This document shows positions 7,125 through 14,458 of a DNA stretch of 15,231 bases, one piece after another; within the stretch, counting starts at the first letter, position 1; each line of letters begins with the position of its first letter. This DNA comes from Moraxella equi (GTDB lineage Bacteria; Pseudomonadota; Gammaproteobacteria; Pseudomonadales; Moraxellaceae). The position numbers were made by a program, and so were the translations under genes. The notes beneath the pieces were generated by a model that worked only from the letters and a program-made list of their open reading frames with translations, searched no databases and was not told the DNA's origin. The stretch covers positions 1-15,231 of the forward strand of contig NZ_MXAP01000159.1 of NCBI RefSeq assembly GCF_002027555.1, written 5' to 3'.

Positions 7125-8891
7125 TTAATTGAGTGGAACAACCCGAAGTACTTCTTCAAGCGTGGTAACGCCTTCTGCCACACGTTTTGCCCCTTCTATG
7201 CGTAACGGTAGCACGCCTTCACTGTATGCTTGGCGTTTTAGGTCGTCAAGCCCCCCGTCTTTGGCAACCAGTTTTTTAAGCTCATTGGATAACGGCAAAA
7301 TCTCATACAGCCCGATTCGCCCTTTATAGCCTGTGTTTCGGCATTCATCACAGCCTACAGCGGTGTAGATTTTGGGTGGTACGGGGGCATTCCACGGGGC
7401 AACAAGCCCACGCCATTCGTCCGCTAGGGGCGAGTTTTCGCTCACGTCTTGGGCGGATTTGCAGTGAGGGCAAAGCGTTCTGACAAGCCTTTGAGCCATA
7501 ATGCCCAAAATGGTTGCCGATGTCAAAAACGGCTGAACGCCCAAATCATGTAGCCGTGTCAAAGAGCTAGGGGCGTCATTGGTGTGCAAGGTGGATAACA
7601 CCAAATGCCCCGTCAGACTTGCCTGCACCGCCATGTCTGCCGTCTCGCCATCTCGGATTTCGCCCACCATGATGATGTCAGGGTCTTGTCGCATGAGCGA
7701 GCGAATGCCGTCTGCAAAGTGCAAATCAATCGCTGAGTTAATCTGCATTTGGTTAAAAGACGGCTCAATCATCTCAATGGGGTCTTCAATGGTACATACG
7801 TTCACTTTTTCGGTGGCAAGTTGTTTGAGTGTGCTGTATAGCGTGGTGGTTTTGCCTGAACCTGTGGGACCTGTTACCAGAATAATGCCGTTGGGGTGGG
7901 CGGTGAGAGCGTGCCACGTTTCTAGTTGTTTGCCCGTCAAGCCAAGCTGGGCAAAGGTACGTACCAGCACTTCGGGGTCAAACACACGCATGACGAGCTT
8001 TTCGCCAAATGCGGTGGGCAAGGTGGACAGACGAAGTTCGGTTTCTAGCCCTTTTGGCGTGCGTGTCTTTAAACGTCCGTCTTGGGGCTTTCGTTTCTCG
8101 GCAACGTTTAATCGCCCCAAAATCTTGATACGAGCGGTAACAGCCGTCAAAATCGCAGCAGGCATCTCATAGACGGTATGCAGTACCCCGTCAATTCTAA
8201 ATCGCACCTTGCCCGTCTCACGGCGTGGCTCTAAGTGAATGTCGGAAGCTCGCTGTTCAAAGGCGTATTGCAAAAGCCAATCTACGACTTTAACGATGTG
8301 TTGGTCATTGGCATCAGGGTTGCTGTTATCGCCAAGTTGAAGCAGGGCTTCTACATTGGTAACGTCCGCACTTGCCTTTTTTTGGGCGATGTCCGCCCCT
8401 TGTATGGCACGGGTGACCTGATAGAACTCGGCACGGTAGCGATTGAGCTGTTCAGGTGACAGATAAACGACCTTGATGGTTTTGGGGCGGACGATGTGGC
8501 TGATGTTGGCATGCCAATCATGATAAAAAGGTTGGTCAGTGCCGATGATGACCTCTGTATCGGTTACGGCAATGGGCAGAATGTACTGATTTTTGGCGTA
8601 CTCAAAGGACATGATACCTGTCACGCTCGGCACATCCACTTTTAGGGGGTCAATTCGCACCACGTCCACGCCAGCTTTGCCCGCCAACCATAGATTGAGC
8701 TTATCTACAGTTAGGGGCTGATGGTCTAATAAGCTCGTGAGATTAAAACGGGCGATGTTTTGGACGGGGTGTAGGGCAGGGTCGTTACGACTGGTGATGA
8801 CAAGATTGTATGATTTTTGGTCAATGCGACCTTCTTTTAATAATTCATCCAAACACCAACGCAAATCGACGATTAGGGATAACTCAGTCAT
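7125..8891 (-). CDS. GspE/PilB-family secretion ATPase, stand-alone
   Basis: The 588-residue protein has every core motif of the type II secretion/type IV pilus assembly ATPases: an N-terminal GspE-like domain (about 60-165, with IDPLKVDVPSVTGIMSFEYAK), ASDIHLEPRR (215-224) and RIDG, Walker A GPTGSGKTTT (341-350), Asp box CTIEDPIE (366-373), Walker B PDIIMVGEIRD (404-414), His box GHLVLSTLHTNDAPSS (428-443), and two cysteine pairs CPHC (474/477) and CDEC (514/517) that would hold zinc. Such proteins are cytoplasmic hexamers that power pseudopilus or pilus assembly. No pilin, platform-protein, peptidase or secretin gene is adjacent; the neighbours are tatD and a small membrane protein. It may be an accessory ATPase rather than the main PilB, so no symbol is given. 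Start ATG 8891 has only a weak AGAG site. Family secure; role open. Confidence 0.92.
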   Translation of the reverse strand: MTELSLIVDLRWCLDELLKEGRIDQKSYNLVITSRNDPALHPVQNIARFNLTSLLDHQPLTVDKLNLWLAGKAGVDVVRIDPLKVDVPSVTGIMSFEYAKNQYILPIAVTDTEVIIGTDQPFYHDWHANISHIVRPKTIKVVYLSPEQLNRYRAEFYQVTRAIQGADIAQKKASADVTNVEALLQLGDNSNPDANDQHIVKVVDWLLQYAFEQRASDIHLEPRRETGKVRFRIDGVLHTVYEMPAAILTAVTARIKILGRLNVAEKRKPQDGRLKTRTPKGLETELRLSTLPTAFGEKLVMRVFDPEVLVRTFAQLGLTGKQLETWHALTAHPNGIILVTGPTGSGKTTTLYSTLKQLATEKVNVCTIEDPIEMIEPSFNQMQINSAIDLHFADGIRSLMRQDPDIIMVGEIRDGETADMAVQASLTGHLVLSTLHTNDAPSSLTRLHDLGVQPFLTSATILGIMAQRLVRTLCPHCKSAQDVSENSPLADEWRGLVAPWNAPVPPKIYTAVGCDECRNTGYKGRIGLYEILPLSNELKKLVAKDGGLDDLKRQAYSEGVLPLRIEGAKRVAEGVTTLEEVLRVVPLN

Positions 8892-8920
8892 GACAGCTCT
8901 ATTTGTGATAAATAAATACT

Positions 8921-8951
8921 ATTGTAACATGAATTGATGGGTGTATTTCAA
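8921..8951 (-). promoter_or_regulatory. Probable promoter of the GspE-type ATPase gene
   Basis: On the minus strand TGTTACAAT (8929-8921) is an extended -10 with a 5/6 hexamer TACAAT. TTGAAA (8951-8946) lies 19 bases upstream, a long spacer that an extended -10 can tolerate. It would start transcripts about 25 bases before the ATG. Confidence 0.5.
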
Positions 8952-8955
8952 TTTT

Positions 8956-8979
8956 GTTTGGTCGTACGTTTGGTCGTAC
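8956..8979. repeat. 12-bp tandem direct repeat with CGTACG palindromes
   Basis: GTTTGGTCGTAC occurs twice back to back, and the following G makes two CGTACG palindromes spaced 12 bases apart (8963-8968 and 8975-8980). The repeat ends 5 bases upstream of the -35 of the ATPase gene, where a tandem activator or repressor site could act. Confidence 0.6.
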
Positions 8980-8986
8980 GCTGTGT

Positions 8987-9020
8987 AAAAATGCCATGAT
9001 GGGGCGTGCTATCATGGCAT
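8987..9020 (-). terminator. Terminator of the small membrane protein gene
   Basis: A perfect 10-bp inverted repeat, atgccatgat / atcatggcat, with a 10-base GC-rich loop is followed on the minus strand by TTTTTA. It lies 75 bases after the stop at 9095 and just before the ATPase promoter, so the two genes are separate transcription units. Confidence 0.75.
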
Positions 9021-9094
9021 ATCTGTGTTTCGGCTGTGGCTTGGCTTTCTGGCTGGTATTGTGATGTTAGGCTAGATAAGCTGTGCCAAAAGCG

Positions 9095-9322
9095 TTACTG
9101 AGTTTTTTGCTGATTGGGGGTGGGGCTGGCAGAGTTTGTCATGGCAGAAATGCGTTTGGTTACCACTAGGGCGATGGGAATGCTTACCACAAGTCCTGCG
9201 ACCACGGCTCCAAGCACCGTTTGCATATTGGTCATGTCATTGACAAACACCACAATCATCAAGACACCAATGAGTACAGTAGAAGCAATCGAAAAAATGG
9301 CACTAAATAGTGGAATGTTCAT
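9095..9322 (-). CDS. Small two-helix membrane protein of unknown function
   Basis: The 75-residue protein has two clear hydrophobic segments, about residues 4-27 and 34-54, joined by a short polar NDMTNMQ turn, then TKRISAM and a polar Ser/Pro/Gln-rich tail. It should be an inner-membrane hairpin protein; the Lys-Arg after the second helix suggests the tail is cytoplasmic. AGGGG lies 8 bases before the ATG, a strong sigma-70-type promoter precedes it and a terminator follows it, so I take it as a real gene. It resembles small conserved proteins I recall from Acinetobacter and Pseudomonas that begin with MNIPL, but no function can be given. Its promoter faces away from alaS across a shared region. 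Confidence 0.82.
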   Translation of the reverse strand: MNIPLFSAIFSIASTVLIGVLMIVVFVNDMTNMQTVLGAVVAGLVVSIPIALVVTKRISAMTNSASPTPNQQKTQ

Positions 9323-9364
9323 GGTAAATCCCCTAGCATTTTTGTGGATAAAATCTATATGCTA

Positions 9365-9393
9365 TTTATACACCTTTTTTACATGAATGTTAA
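9365..9393 (-). promoter_or_regulatory. Promoter of the small membrane protein gene
   Basis: On the minus strand TTAACA (9393-9388, 5/6) is separated by exactly 17 bases from TATAAA (9370-9365, 5/6), with GTG just before the -10. This is one of the best sigma-70 matches in the window. Confidence 0.7.
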
Positions 9394-9524
9394 GCATTTT
9401 TATCAAAAATTCCATAATTTTTATAAGGATTTTATATTAATTCCAAAAAGTTATTAAGTCAGTCAGTCTTTCAACTAAATTTTGTGAAAAATTGGTTAAA
9501 ATCACTGTTAATTATGGCGGTTTG

Positions 9525-9533
9525 TGATAAAAT
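9525..9533 (+). promoter_or_regulatory. Probable alaS promoter (extended -10)
   Basis: TGATAAAAT is an extended -10 (TGnTAnAAT type, hexamer TAAAAT 5/6). The hexamer 17 bases upstream (CTGTTA) is a poor -35, as is common with extended -10 promoters. Transcription would start near 9540, about 60 bases before the alaS ATG. Confidence 0.5.
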
Positions 9534-9561
9534 TAACTGTTTATTTATCAAATTCGCCCCA

Positions 9562-9577
9562 TGATTTTTAAAAATCA
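9562..9577. promoter_or_regulatory. 16-bp perfect palindrome in the alaS leader
   Basis: TGATTTTTAAAAATCA is perfectly palindromic and lies 23 bases before the alaS ATG, just after the probable start of transcription. It is a candidate operator. E. coli AlaRS is known to bind a palindrome next to its own promoter; whether this is the counterpart is inference. Confidence 0.4.
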
Positions 9578-9600
9578 CAGGCAAGCTACGAGATACGACC

Positions 9601-12264
9601 ATGACAACCGCTCACTTAACCAAAACCATGCAACTGACCGAAGTACGTCAAGCCTTTATTGACTTTTTTAAAAGCACAAACCACACGCCTGTGGCATCAT
9701 CAAGTCTCATTCCACACAACGACCCCACGCTACTGTTTACCAATGCAGGCATGAACCAATTTAAAGATGCCTTTTTGGGCCTAGAAAAACGAGATTATGT
9801 GCGTGCCGTGTCATCACAAAAATGCGTGCGTGCTGGTGGCAAACACAACGACCTTGACAATGTCGGCTACACCGCCCGTCATCACACCTTTTTTGAAATG
9901 CTCGGTAATTTTAGCTTTGGCGATTATTTTAAAAAGGACGCCATTGCCTTTGCGTGGGAGTTTTTGACCGATGACAACTGGCTTGCCTTACCCAAAGATC
10001 GCCTTTATGTAACCGTCTATCACACCGATGATGAAGCCTTTGACATTTGGCATAAGGACATCGGGCTTGCCCCTGAGCGGATTATTCGCATTGGCGATAA
10101 AGGCGGATTGTACCAATCGGATAACTTTTGGGCGATGGGCGATACAGGACCTTGCGGGCCTTGCTCCGAGATTTTTTATGATTATGGCGAGCATATGGAA
10201 GGTGGACTACCAGGTACGCCTGACGAAGATGGTGACCGCTATGTGGAGATTTGGAACTGCGTATTTATGCAGTTTAACCGCCAAAAAGACGGCACGTTAG
10301 AACCCCTGCCCAAGCCGTCTGTGGATACAGGCATGGGCTTAGAGCGTATCAGCTCGGTCATGCAGGGCAAATATGGCAACTATGAGACGGATTTGTTTGT
10401 TAATCTCATGAATGCAACCGCCCAAGTGATTGGCGTGGAGAGCACCTATGAGCCGTCTTTTAAGGTCATTGCCGACCATATCCGTGCCGTGTCGTTTCTC
10501 ATCGCTGACGGTGTCCGCCCAAGTAACGAAGGGCGTGGCTATGTATTACGCCGTATCATTCGCCGTGCGGTGCGTCATGGCAATAAACTGGGAGCGGACG
10601 GGGCGTTCTTTTATAAACTTGTCCCTGCTCTTATCAAGGAAATGAGCGAAGCCTATCCGCAATTGATTGAAAAACAAGACGAAATCGGGACGGTCATTTT
10701 AAAAGAAGAAGAGCAATTTGCCAAAACATTAGCACAGGGCTTACGTCTGTTATCGGGCGAATTAGAAAGTCTAAACACAGGTGATACCTTGACAGGGGAG
10801 GCGGTGTTTAAGCTGTATGACACCTATGGCTTCCCAACCGACCTAACTGCCGACATCGCTCGTGAGCGTGGCGTGGGCATTGACGAAGACGGCTTTAATG
10901 TGGCTATGGAAGCTCAACGCACCCGTGCCAGAGAAGCGGGCAAATTTGACGTGGATTACACAAGTAGCGTAAAAGTGGAGACCCCAACCGAATTTGTTGG
11001 CTATGACCTGCTAGACAACCAAAGCCAAATCATAGGCGTGTACCAAGACGGCAAGGCGGTAGAGTGTTTGGGCGAAGGCGATGAAGGTGTGATTGTGCTG
11101 TCTGCCACGCCATTTTATGCCGAAGGTGGCGGTCAAGTGGGCGAGACAGGCGAGATTAGCACATCCACAGGGGTGTTTTTTGTCGAAGACACCAAAAAAT
11201 CTGGCACGGCAATTATCCATTACGGCACGGTAAAAATGGGCGAGATCACCCCAAATCAGTCCGCCAACGCCCAAGTGATTGCCGACGTGCGTAAAGCTTC
11301 CGCCAAAAACCACTCCGCCACGCACCTGCTCCACGCAAGCCTACGTGCGGTGCTAGGTACAGGCGTTGCCCAAAAAGGCTCGCTGGTATCGGCAGACGTG
11401 CTACGTTTTGACTTCTCTTATGATAAACCAATCAGTCATGATGAGCTTACCACCATTGAACGCATGGTAAACGAGCAAATCCAAAAAAATACCCCTGTGC
11501 AGATTGAGTACCTACCCATTGATGAAGCCATTGGCAAAGGGGCAATGGCTTTGTTTGGCGAAAAATATGGCGAAACCGTGCGTGTTCTTACCATGGGGAC
11601 AAATGCCGATAACTCTACGTTCTCCATTGAGCTGTGCGGTGGTATCCACGTGGCTCAAACAGGCGATATCGGTCTGTTTAAAATCGTCTCTGAGAGTGGT
11701 ATCGCCTCGGGCGTTCGTCGTATTGAAGCCTTGACAGGCATGGGGGCGGTGCGTTATGTGCAGACGGGTGAGATGATTTTGGGTAATTTGGCAACGAATT
11801 TTAAGGCAAAACGTGGTGAGATTGAAACTCGTGTCGGTAGCCTTGCCGAGCGTAACCGTGAGCTTGAAAAACAGCTAGAACGCACCGAGCAAAAACTGGC
11901 AAGCCTACAAGCAGTATCGCTACTACAAAAAGCGGTCAAAGTGGGCGAGACAAATCTACTCATCGCCAAAGTGGTAGGCGTGGACGGCAAAGCCATTCGT
12001 GGGCTTATGGATACCCTAAAATCTCGCCTTGACGGGGTGATTGTACTGGTGGGCGAGAGTGATGATTTGGCACTGTCGGCAAGCGTGGCGAAGGGCTTGA
12101 CTGATAAGGTTAAGGCGGGCGACATTATTCGTCATTTGGCGGGTGAATTGGGTGGTAAAGGTGGCGGTAAACCTGACTATGCCCAAGGCGGTGCGAACAA
12201 GTCGGATAAACTGGAGAGTATATTGACCGCTTTACAAACCAAATTAACTAGCGAGCTGGCTTGA
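9601..12264 (+). CDS. alaS: Alanyl-tRNA synthetase
   Basis: The 887-residue enzyme charges tRNA-Ala with alanine in the cytoplasm. The class II catalytic core is N-terminal (LTEVRQAFIDFFKSTNHT, TLLFTNAGMNQFKDAFLG, GDTGPCGPCSEIFYD, VDTGMGLERISSVMQG). The editing domain has the zinc ligands H571 and H575 in NHSATHLLHASLR and C679 and H683 in CGGIHV. A coiled-coil linker (about 745-780) leads to the C-Ala domain with GGKGGGKPDYAQGG at 851-864. E. coli AlaRS is 876 residues, so the protein is complete. Start 9601 has a weak GAG-containing site; ATG 9628 (MQLTEVRQAF) is closer to the usual family N-terminus but has no ribosome site at all. It heads the conserved alaS-lysC-csrA order. Identification secure; start slightly uncertain. 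Confidence 0.97.
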   Translation: MTTAHLTKTMQLTEVRQAFIDFFKSTNHTPVASSSLIPHNDPTLLFTNAGMNQFKDAFLGLEKRDYVRAVSSQKCVRAGGKHNDLDNVGYTARHHTFFEMLGNFSFGDYFKKDAIAFAWEFLTDDNWLALPKDRLYVTVYHTDDEAFDIWHKDIGLAPERIIRIGDKGGLYQSDNFWAMGDTGPCGPCSEIFYDYGEHMEGGLPGTPDEDGDRYVEIWNCVFMQFNRQKDGTLEPLPKPSVDTGMGLERISSVMQGKYGNYETDLFVNLMNATAQVIGVESTYEPSFKVIADHIRAVSFLIADGVRPSNEGRGYVLRRIIRRAVRHGNKLGADGAFFYKLVPALIKEMSEAYPQLIEKQDEIGTVILKEEEQFAKTLAQGLRLLSGELESLNTGDTLTGEAVFKLYDTYGFPTDLTADIARERGVGIDEDGFNVAMEAQRTRAREAGKFDVDYTSSVKVETPTEFVGYDLLDNQSQIIGVYQDGKAVECLGEGDEGVIVLSATPFYAEGGGQVGETGEISTSTGVFFVEDTKKSGTAIIHYGTVKMGEITPNQSANAQVIADVRKASAKNHSATHLLHASLRAVLGTGVAQKGSLVSADVLRFDFSYDKPISHDELTTIERMVNEQIQKNTPVQIEYLPIDEAIGKGAMALFGEKYGETVRVLTMGTNADNSTFSIELCGGIHVAQTGDIGLFKIVSESGIASGVRRIEALTGMGAVRYVQTGEMILGNLATNFKAKRGEIETRVGSLAERNRELEKQLERTEQKLASLQAVSLLQKAVKVGETNLLIAKVVGVDGKAIRGLMDTLKSRLDGVIVLVGESDDLALSASVAKGLTDKVKAGDIIRHLAGELGGKGGGKPDYAQGGANKSDKLESILTALQTKLTSELA

Positions 12265-12276
12265 TCAACGGTTAAT

Positions 12277-12294
12277 TTTAGCAAACACGCTAAA
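12277..12294 (+). terminator. Weak possible terminator after alaS
   Basis: A 6-bp stem (tttagc / gctaaa) with a 6-base loop lies 12 bases after the alaS stop and is followed by TGTTTGGTT. This is weak, so some alaS-lysC read-through is likely. Confidence 0.3.
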
Positions 12295-12356
12295 TGTTTG
12301 GTTATTTATAAAATTTTTTGATGAAATTATCAGTTTATTTTAAAAATAAATTGGGT

Positions 12357-12362
12357 TATAAT
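12357..12362 (+). promoter_or_regulatory. lysC promoter -10
   Basis: A perfect TATAAT lies 32 bases before the lysC ATG in the 130-base gap after alaS. The best -35 at 17 bases, TTTATT, is poor. The AT-rich upstream DNA (A5 and T-rich tracts) could act as an UP-like element. Confidence 0.45.
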
Positions 12363-12394
12363 TTTGGTTTTAGCCCTTTATACAGGAAAAAATA

Positions 12395-13681
12395 ATGGCA
12401 CTAATCGTCCAAAAATACGGTGGTACTTCCATGGGGAATACCACCCGTATCAAAAATGTCGCCAAGCGTGTCAAACGCTGGCACGACCACGGTCATCAAG
12501 TGGTGGTGGTGGTTTCGGCAATGAGCGGAGAAACAAACCGACTCATCGCTTTGGCTCGTGAAATTTCAAACGACCCAGACCCCCGTGAATACGACCAAAT
12601 GGTCGCCACAGGCGAGCAGGTATCTATTGCCCTACTTGCCATGGCACTAAAAGATTTGGGCGTGGACGCCAAATCCATGACAGGGCGTCAAGTCGCCATT
12701 AAGACCGACACCACGCACACCAAAGCACGCATTGAGCATATTGACGCTGACAACCTAAAACAAGAACTCGCTGACGGTAAAGTGTTGATTGTGGCAGGCT
12801 TTCAGGGCGTGAACGAACACAACGACTTGACCACGCTTGGACGAGGTGGCTCGGACACCACAGGTGTTGCCATCGCTGCGGCGTTAAAGGCAGACGAGTG
12901 CCAAATCTACACAGACGTGGACGGCGTGTACACCACCGACCCCCGAGTGACTTCTAAGGCGAAAAAACTTGACAAAATCACTTTTGAAGAAATGCTAGAA
13001 ATGGCATCGCTTGGCTCAAAAGTTTTGCAAATCCGCTCGGTAGAATTTGCAGGCAAATACAAAGTGCCTGTACGGGTGCTGTCTAGCTTTGATGAAGGCG
13101 ATGACGGGGCTTTTGATGATGAATTTAAACAAACTGTCGGTACACTGATTACCGCTGATGAAGGAGATACTATGGAAAAAGCGTTAATTTCGGGCATTGC
13201 CTTTAACCGTGATGAAGCCAAAATCGTTGTGCTGGGTGTGCCAGACCGCCCTGGTATTGCTTCTGCCATTTTAAGCCCAATTGGTAAAGCCAACATCGAA
13301 GTGGACATGATTATCCAAAATATGTCCGAAAATGGCGTAACCGATTTTAGCTTTACCGTGCCTCGTGGCGACTTTGACAAAGCGATGAAAATCCTAAACG
13401 AACAAGTCAAAGACGACATTGGAGCCACCGAAGTAGTAGGAGCGAGCGATGTGGTTAAAGTCTCTATCGTGGGTGTGGGCATGCGTTCGCACGCAGGCGT
13501 GGCAAGCAAAATGTTTGAAACATTAGCGTCCCAAAACATCAACCTACAAATGATTTCAACCTCCGAAATCAAGGTTTCTGTACTTATCAAAGAAGAGCAT
13601 TTAGAAAAGGCGGTCAAATCACTACACACCGCCTTTGGGCTTGACCGTGAAGACGGCGAAAGCAAGGTTGCAGGGCTGTAA
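12395..13681 (+). CDS. lysC: Aspartate kinase (alpha subunit, with ACT domains)
   Basis: The 428-residue protein phosphorylates aspartate, the first step toward lysine, threonine, methionine and diaminopimelate. The amino-acid-kinase domain covers about residues 1-235: VQKYGGTSMGN (5-15), VVSAMSGETNRL (39-50), TLGRGGSDTTGVAIAAAL (147-164) and YTDVDGVYTTDPR (172-184). Two ACT domains follow (about 265-340 and 345-420), the feedback site for lysine and/or threonine in this family. AGGA 9 bases before the ATG and the family N-terminus fix the start. An in-frame internal start at 13172 likely yields a separate beta subunit (own entry). The gene stands between alaS and csrA as in Pseudomonas and ends at a strong terminator. 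Identification secure; the feedback amino acid cannot be read from sequence by eye. Confidence 0.97.
   Translation: MALIVQKYGGTSMGNTTRIKNVAKRVKRWHDHGHQVVVVVSAMSGETNRLIALAREISNDPDPREYDQMVATGEQVSIALLAMALKDLGVDAKSMTGRQVAIKTDTTHTKARIEHIDADNLKQELADGKVLIVAGFQGVNEHNDLTTLGRGGSDTTGVAIAAALKADECQIYTDVDGVYTTDPRVTSKAKKLDKITFEEMLEMASLGSKVLQIRSVEFAGKYKVPVRVLSSFDEGDDGAFDDEFKQTVGTLITADEGDTMEKALISGIAFNRDEAKIVVLGVPDRPGIASAILSPIGKANIEVDMIIQNMSENGVTDFSFTVPRGDFDKAMKILNEQVKDDIGATEVVGASDVVKVSIVGVGMRSHAGVASKMFETLASQNINLQMISTSEIKVSVLIKEEHLEKAVKSLHTAFGLDREDGESKVAGL
13161..13681 (+). other. lysC: Internal in-frame start for the aspartate kinase beta subunit
   Basis: Inside lysC a perfect AAGGAG (13161-13166) lies 5 bases before an in-frame ATG (13172, codon 260, MEKALISGIAF). 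Translation from it gives a 169-residue protein made of just the two ACT domains. This is the arrangement of the alpha2-beta2 aspartate kinases of B. subtilis and Corynebacterium, whose beta subunit is made from an internal start in the same gene. The internal ribosome site is better than the one at 12395. Product not proven here. Confidence 0.75.
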
Positions 13682-13750
13682 TTAGCAATTATGTAACAAT
13701 TTGGTTTATTAATCATAATCATTACGTAAAAATTGCCAAAAAAAGCTGAC

Positions 13751-13800
13751 AAGTTACCCAAGAAGTTTTATAATAACAACTTGGGTAATTTTTATTTTTT
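13751..13800 (+). terminator. lysC terminator
   Basis: The inverted repeat ttacccaag (13754-13762) / cttgggtaa (13780-13788), with extra GTT/AAC pairing inside, is followed by TTTTTATTTTTT. This is a strong rho-independent terminator 70 bases after the lysC stop; it separates csrA from lysC. Confidence 0.85.
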
Positions 13801-13818
13801 GCTTTTTAGCATTGTTTT

Positions 13819-13833
13819 ATAGCAAGGAGCTAT
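13819..13833 (+). promoter_or_regulatory. csrA leader hairpin with the ribosome site in its loop (probable CsrA site)
   Basis: A perfect 5-bp stem ATAGC / GCTAT closes on the loop AAGGA (13824-13828), which is the Shine-Dalgarno sequence of csrA; the stem ends 1 base before the ATG. CsrA binds best to A(N)GGA held in such hairpin loops over ribosome sites, so this looks like an autorepression site. Structure is seen; binding is inferred from the family. Confidence 0.65.
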
Positions 13834-13834
13834 T

Positions 13835-14083
13835 ATGTTAATCCTAACCCGCCGTGTTGGCGAAACCCTAATGATTGGCGATGAAGTCAGTGTTACTGTG
13901 CTGGGTGTCAAAGGCAACCAAGTCCGCCTTGGTGTGAATGCCCCCAAAGACATCGCCGTTCATCGTGAAGAGATTTATCAGCGTATCCAACACGAACGCT
14001 CTATGCAAATGCACATGAGCCACCTAGAACAAGGCAACTTTGCCCCACCATCATTTGATGACGACGATTATTTTAATCGCTAA
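13835..14083 (+). CDS. csrA: Carbon storage regulator CsrA/RsmA with acidic C-terminal tail
   Basis: The 82-residue product starts with the CsrA core [15 protein letters not shown], then [18 protein letters not shown] and [11 protein letters not shown]. The R44-type RNA-binding residues are present in [16 protein letters not shown]. CsrA dimers bind GGA motifs in mRNA leaders and control translation and RNA stability. The E. coli protein has 61 residues; here about 25 extra residues form a His/Met-rich then acidic tail ([19 protein letters not shown]). I recall similar long CsrA proteins in Acinetobacter, so this looks like a family trait rather than a read-through. AAGGAG 6 bases before ATG is an excellent ribosome site, held in a hairpin (own entry). 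The HopJ-like gene follows after 10 bases, so they are probably co-transcribed. Confidence 0.96.
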   Translation: MLILTRRVGETLMIGDEVSVTVLGVKGNQVRLGVNAPKDIAVHREEIYQRIQHERSMQMHMSHLEQGNFAPPSFDDDDYFNR

Positions 14084-14093
14084 TGGATGCATG

Positions 14094-14438
14094 ATGAATC
14101 ACACTGACATTTCACGGCTATTAAATGGTATTGAGCAGGGCGGTTTGACGTTCAAAGACGTGCTTGCTTTTATTGATGCCAATTATACTTATGCCCCTGT
14201 CGCCTTTCATAATGGCGAAGCGGTCAATCCTGCCGGCACTAACGAAGGCTCTGCCAAGGTGTTTAGCCTTGCCAAACTGCACGGTCTAAATCAGCTTGAC
14301 ACCCTCAAACTATTTGCCGAGCATTATCAGGCAGTGCTAGACACGCCAGACGGCACCGACCACGCCAATATTCGTAACTTTTTGCATTATGGCTGGCAAG
14401 GGTTTGGCATGCCTGTGAGTGCTTTGACCGCTCGTTAA
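14094..14438 (+). CDS. HopJ type III effector family protein (small cytoplasmic protein)
   Basis: The 114-residue protein has the marks of the HopJ family as I remember it: a GLTFKDVLAFIDANYTY start, then AFHNG, NPAGTNEGSAKVFSLAKLHGL, LKLFAEHYQAVLDTPDGTDHANIRNF and a final GWQGF near the C-terminus. The family is named after a Pseudomonas effector candidate, but it is widespread in bacteria without type III secretion, and no secretion genes are seen here, so an effector role should not be assumed. Of the two adjacent ATGs, 14094 is preferred because GGA lies 6 bases upstream; 14091 would add one Met. A longer reading from 14040 would overlap csrA and has no family match there. It lies 10 bases after csrA and shares its terminator. 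Function unknown. Confidence 0.85.
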   Translation: MNHTDISRLLNGIEQGGLTFKDVLAFIDANYTYAPVAFHNGEAVNPAGTNEGSAKVFSLAKLHGLNQLDTLKLFAEHYQAVLDTPDGTDHANIRNFLHYGWQGFGMPVSALTAR

Positions 14439-14458
14439 TTTTGTAAATTTGATAAAAT

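Noticed and set aside
7579..8172. A 197-codon open frame on the plus strand across the ATPase gene
   Set aside because: Antisense shadow of conserved motifs (Walker A and B region); no domain recognised.
8987..9020. Inverted repeat as an insertion-sequence end or attachment site
   Set aside because: It has the plain form of a terminator (10-bp stem plus U5 on the minus strand) in the right place after a gene; no transposase or target duplication.
12907..13761. A 284-codon open frame on the minus strand across lysC
   Set aside because: It is fully antisense to the secure aspartate kinase gene, has a Ser-rich composition typical of mirrored frames, and no family match or ribosome site was seen.
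14094..14438. Type III secretion effector locus
   Set aside because: Only the family name suggests it. No chaperone, secretion or hrp-like genes are present, and the gene sits behind csrA among core genes.
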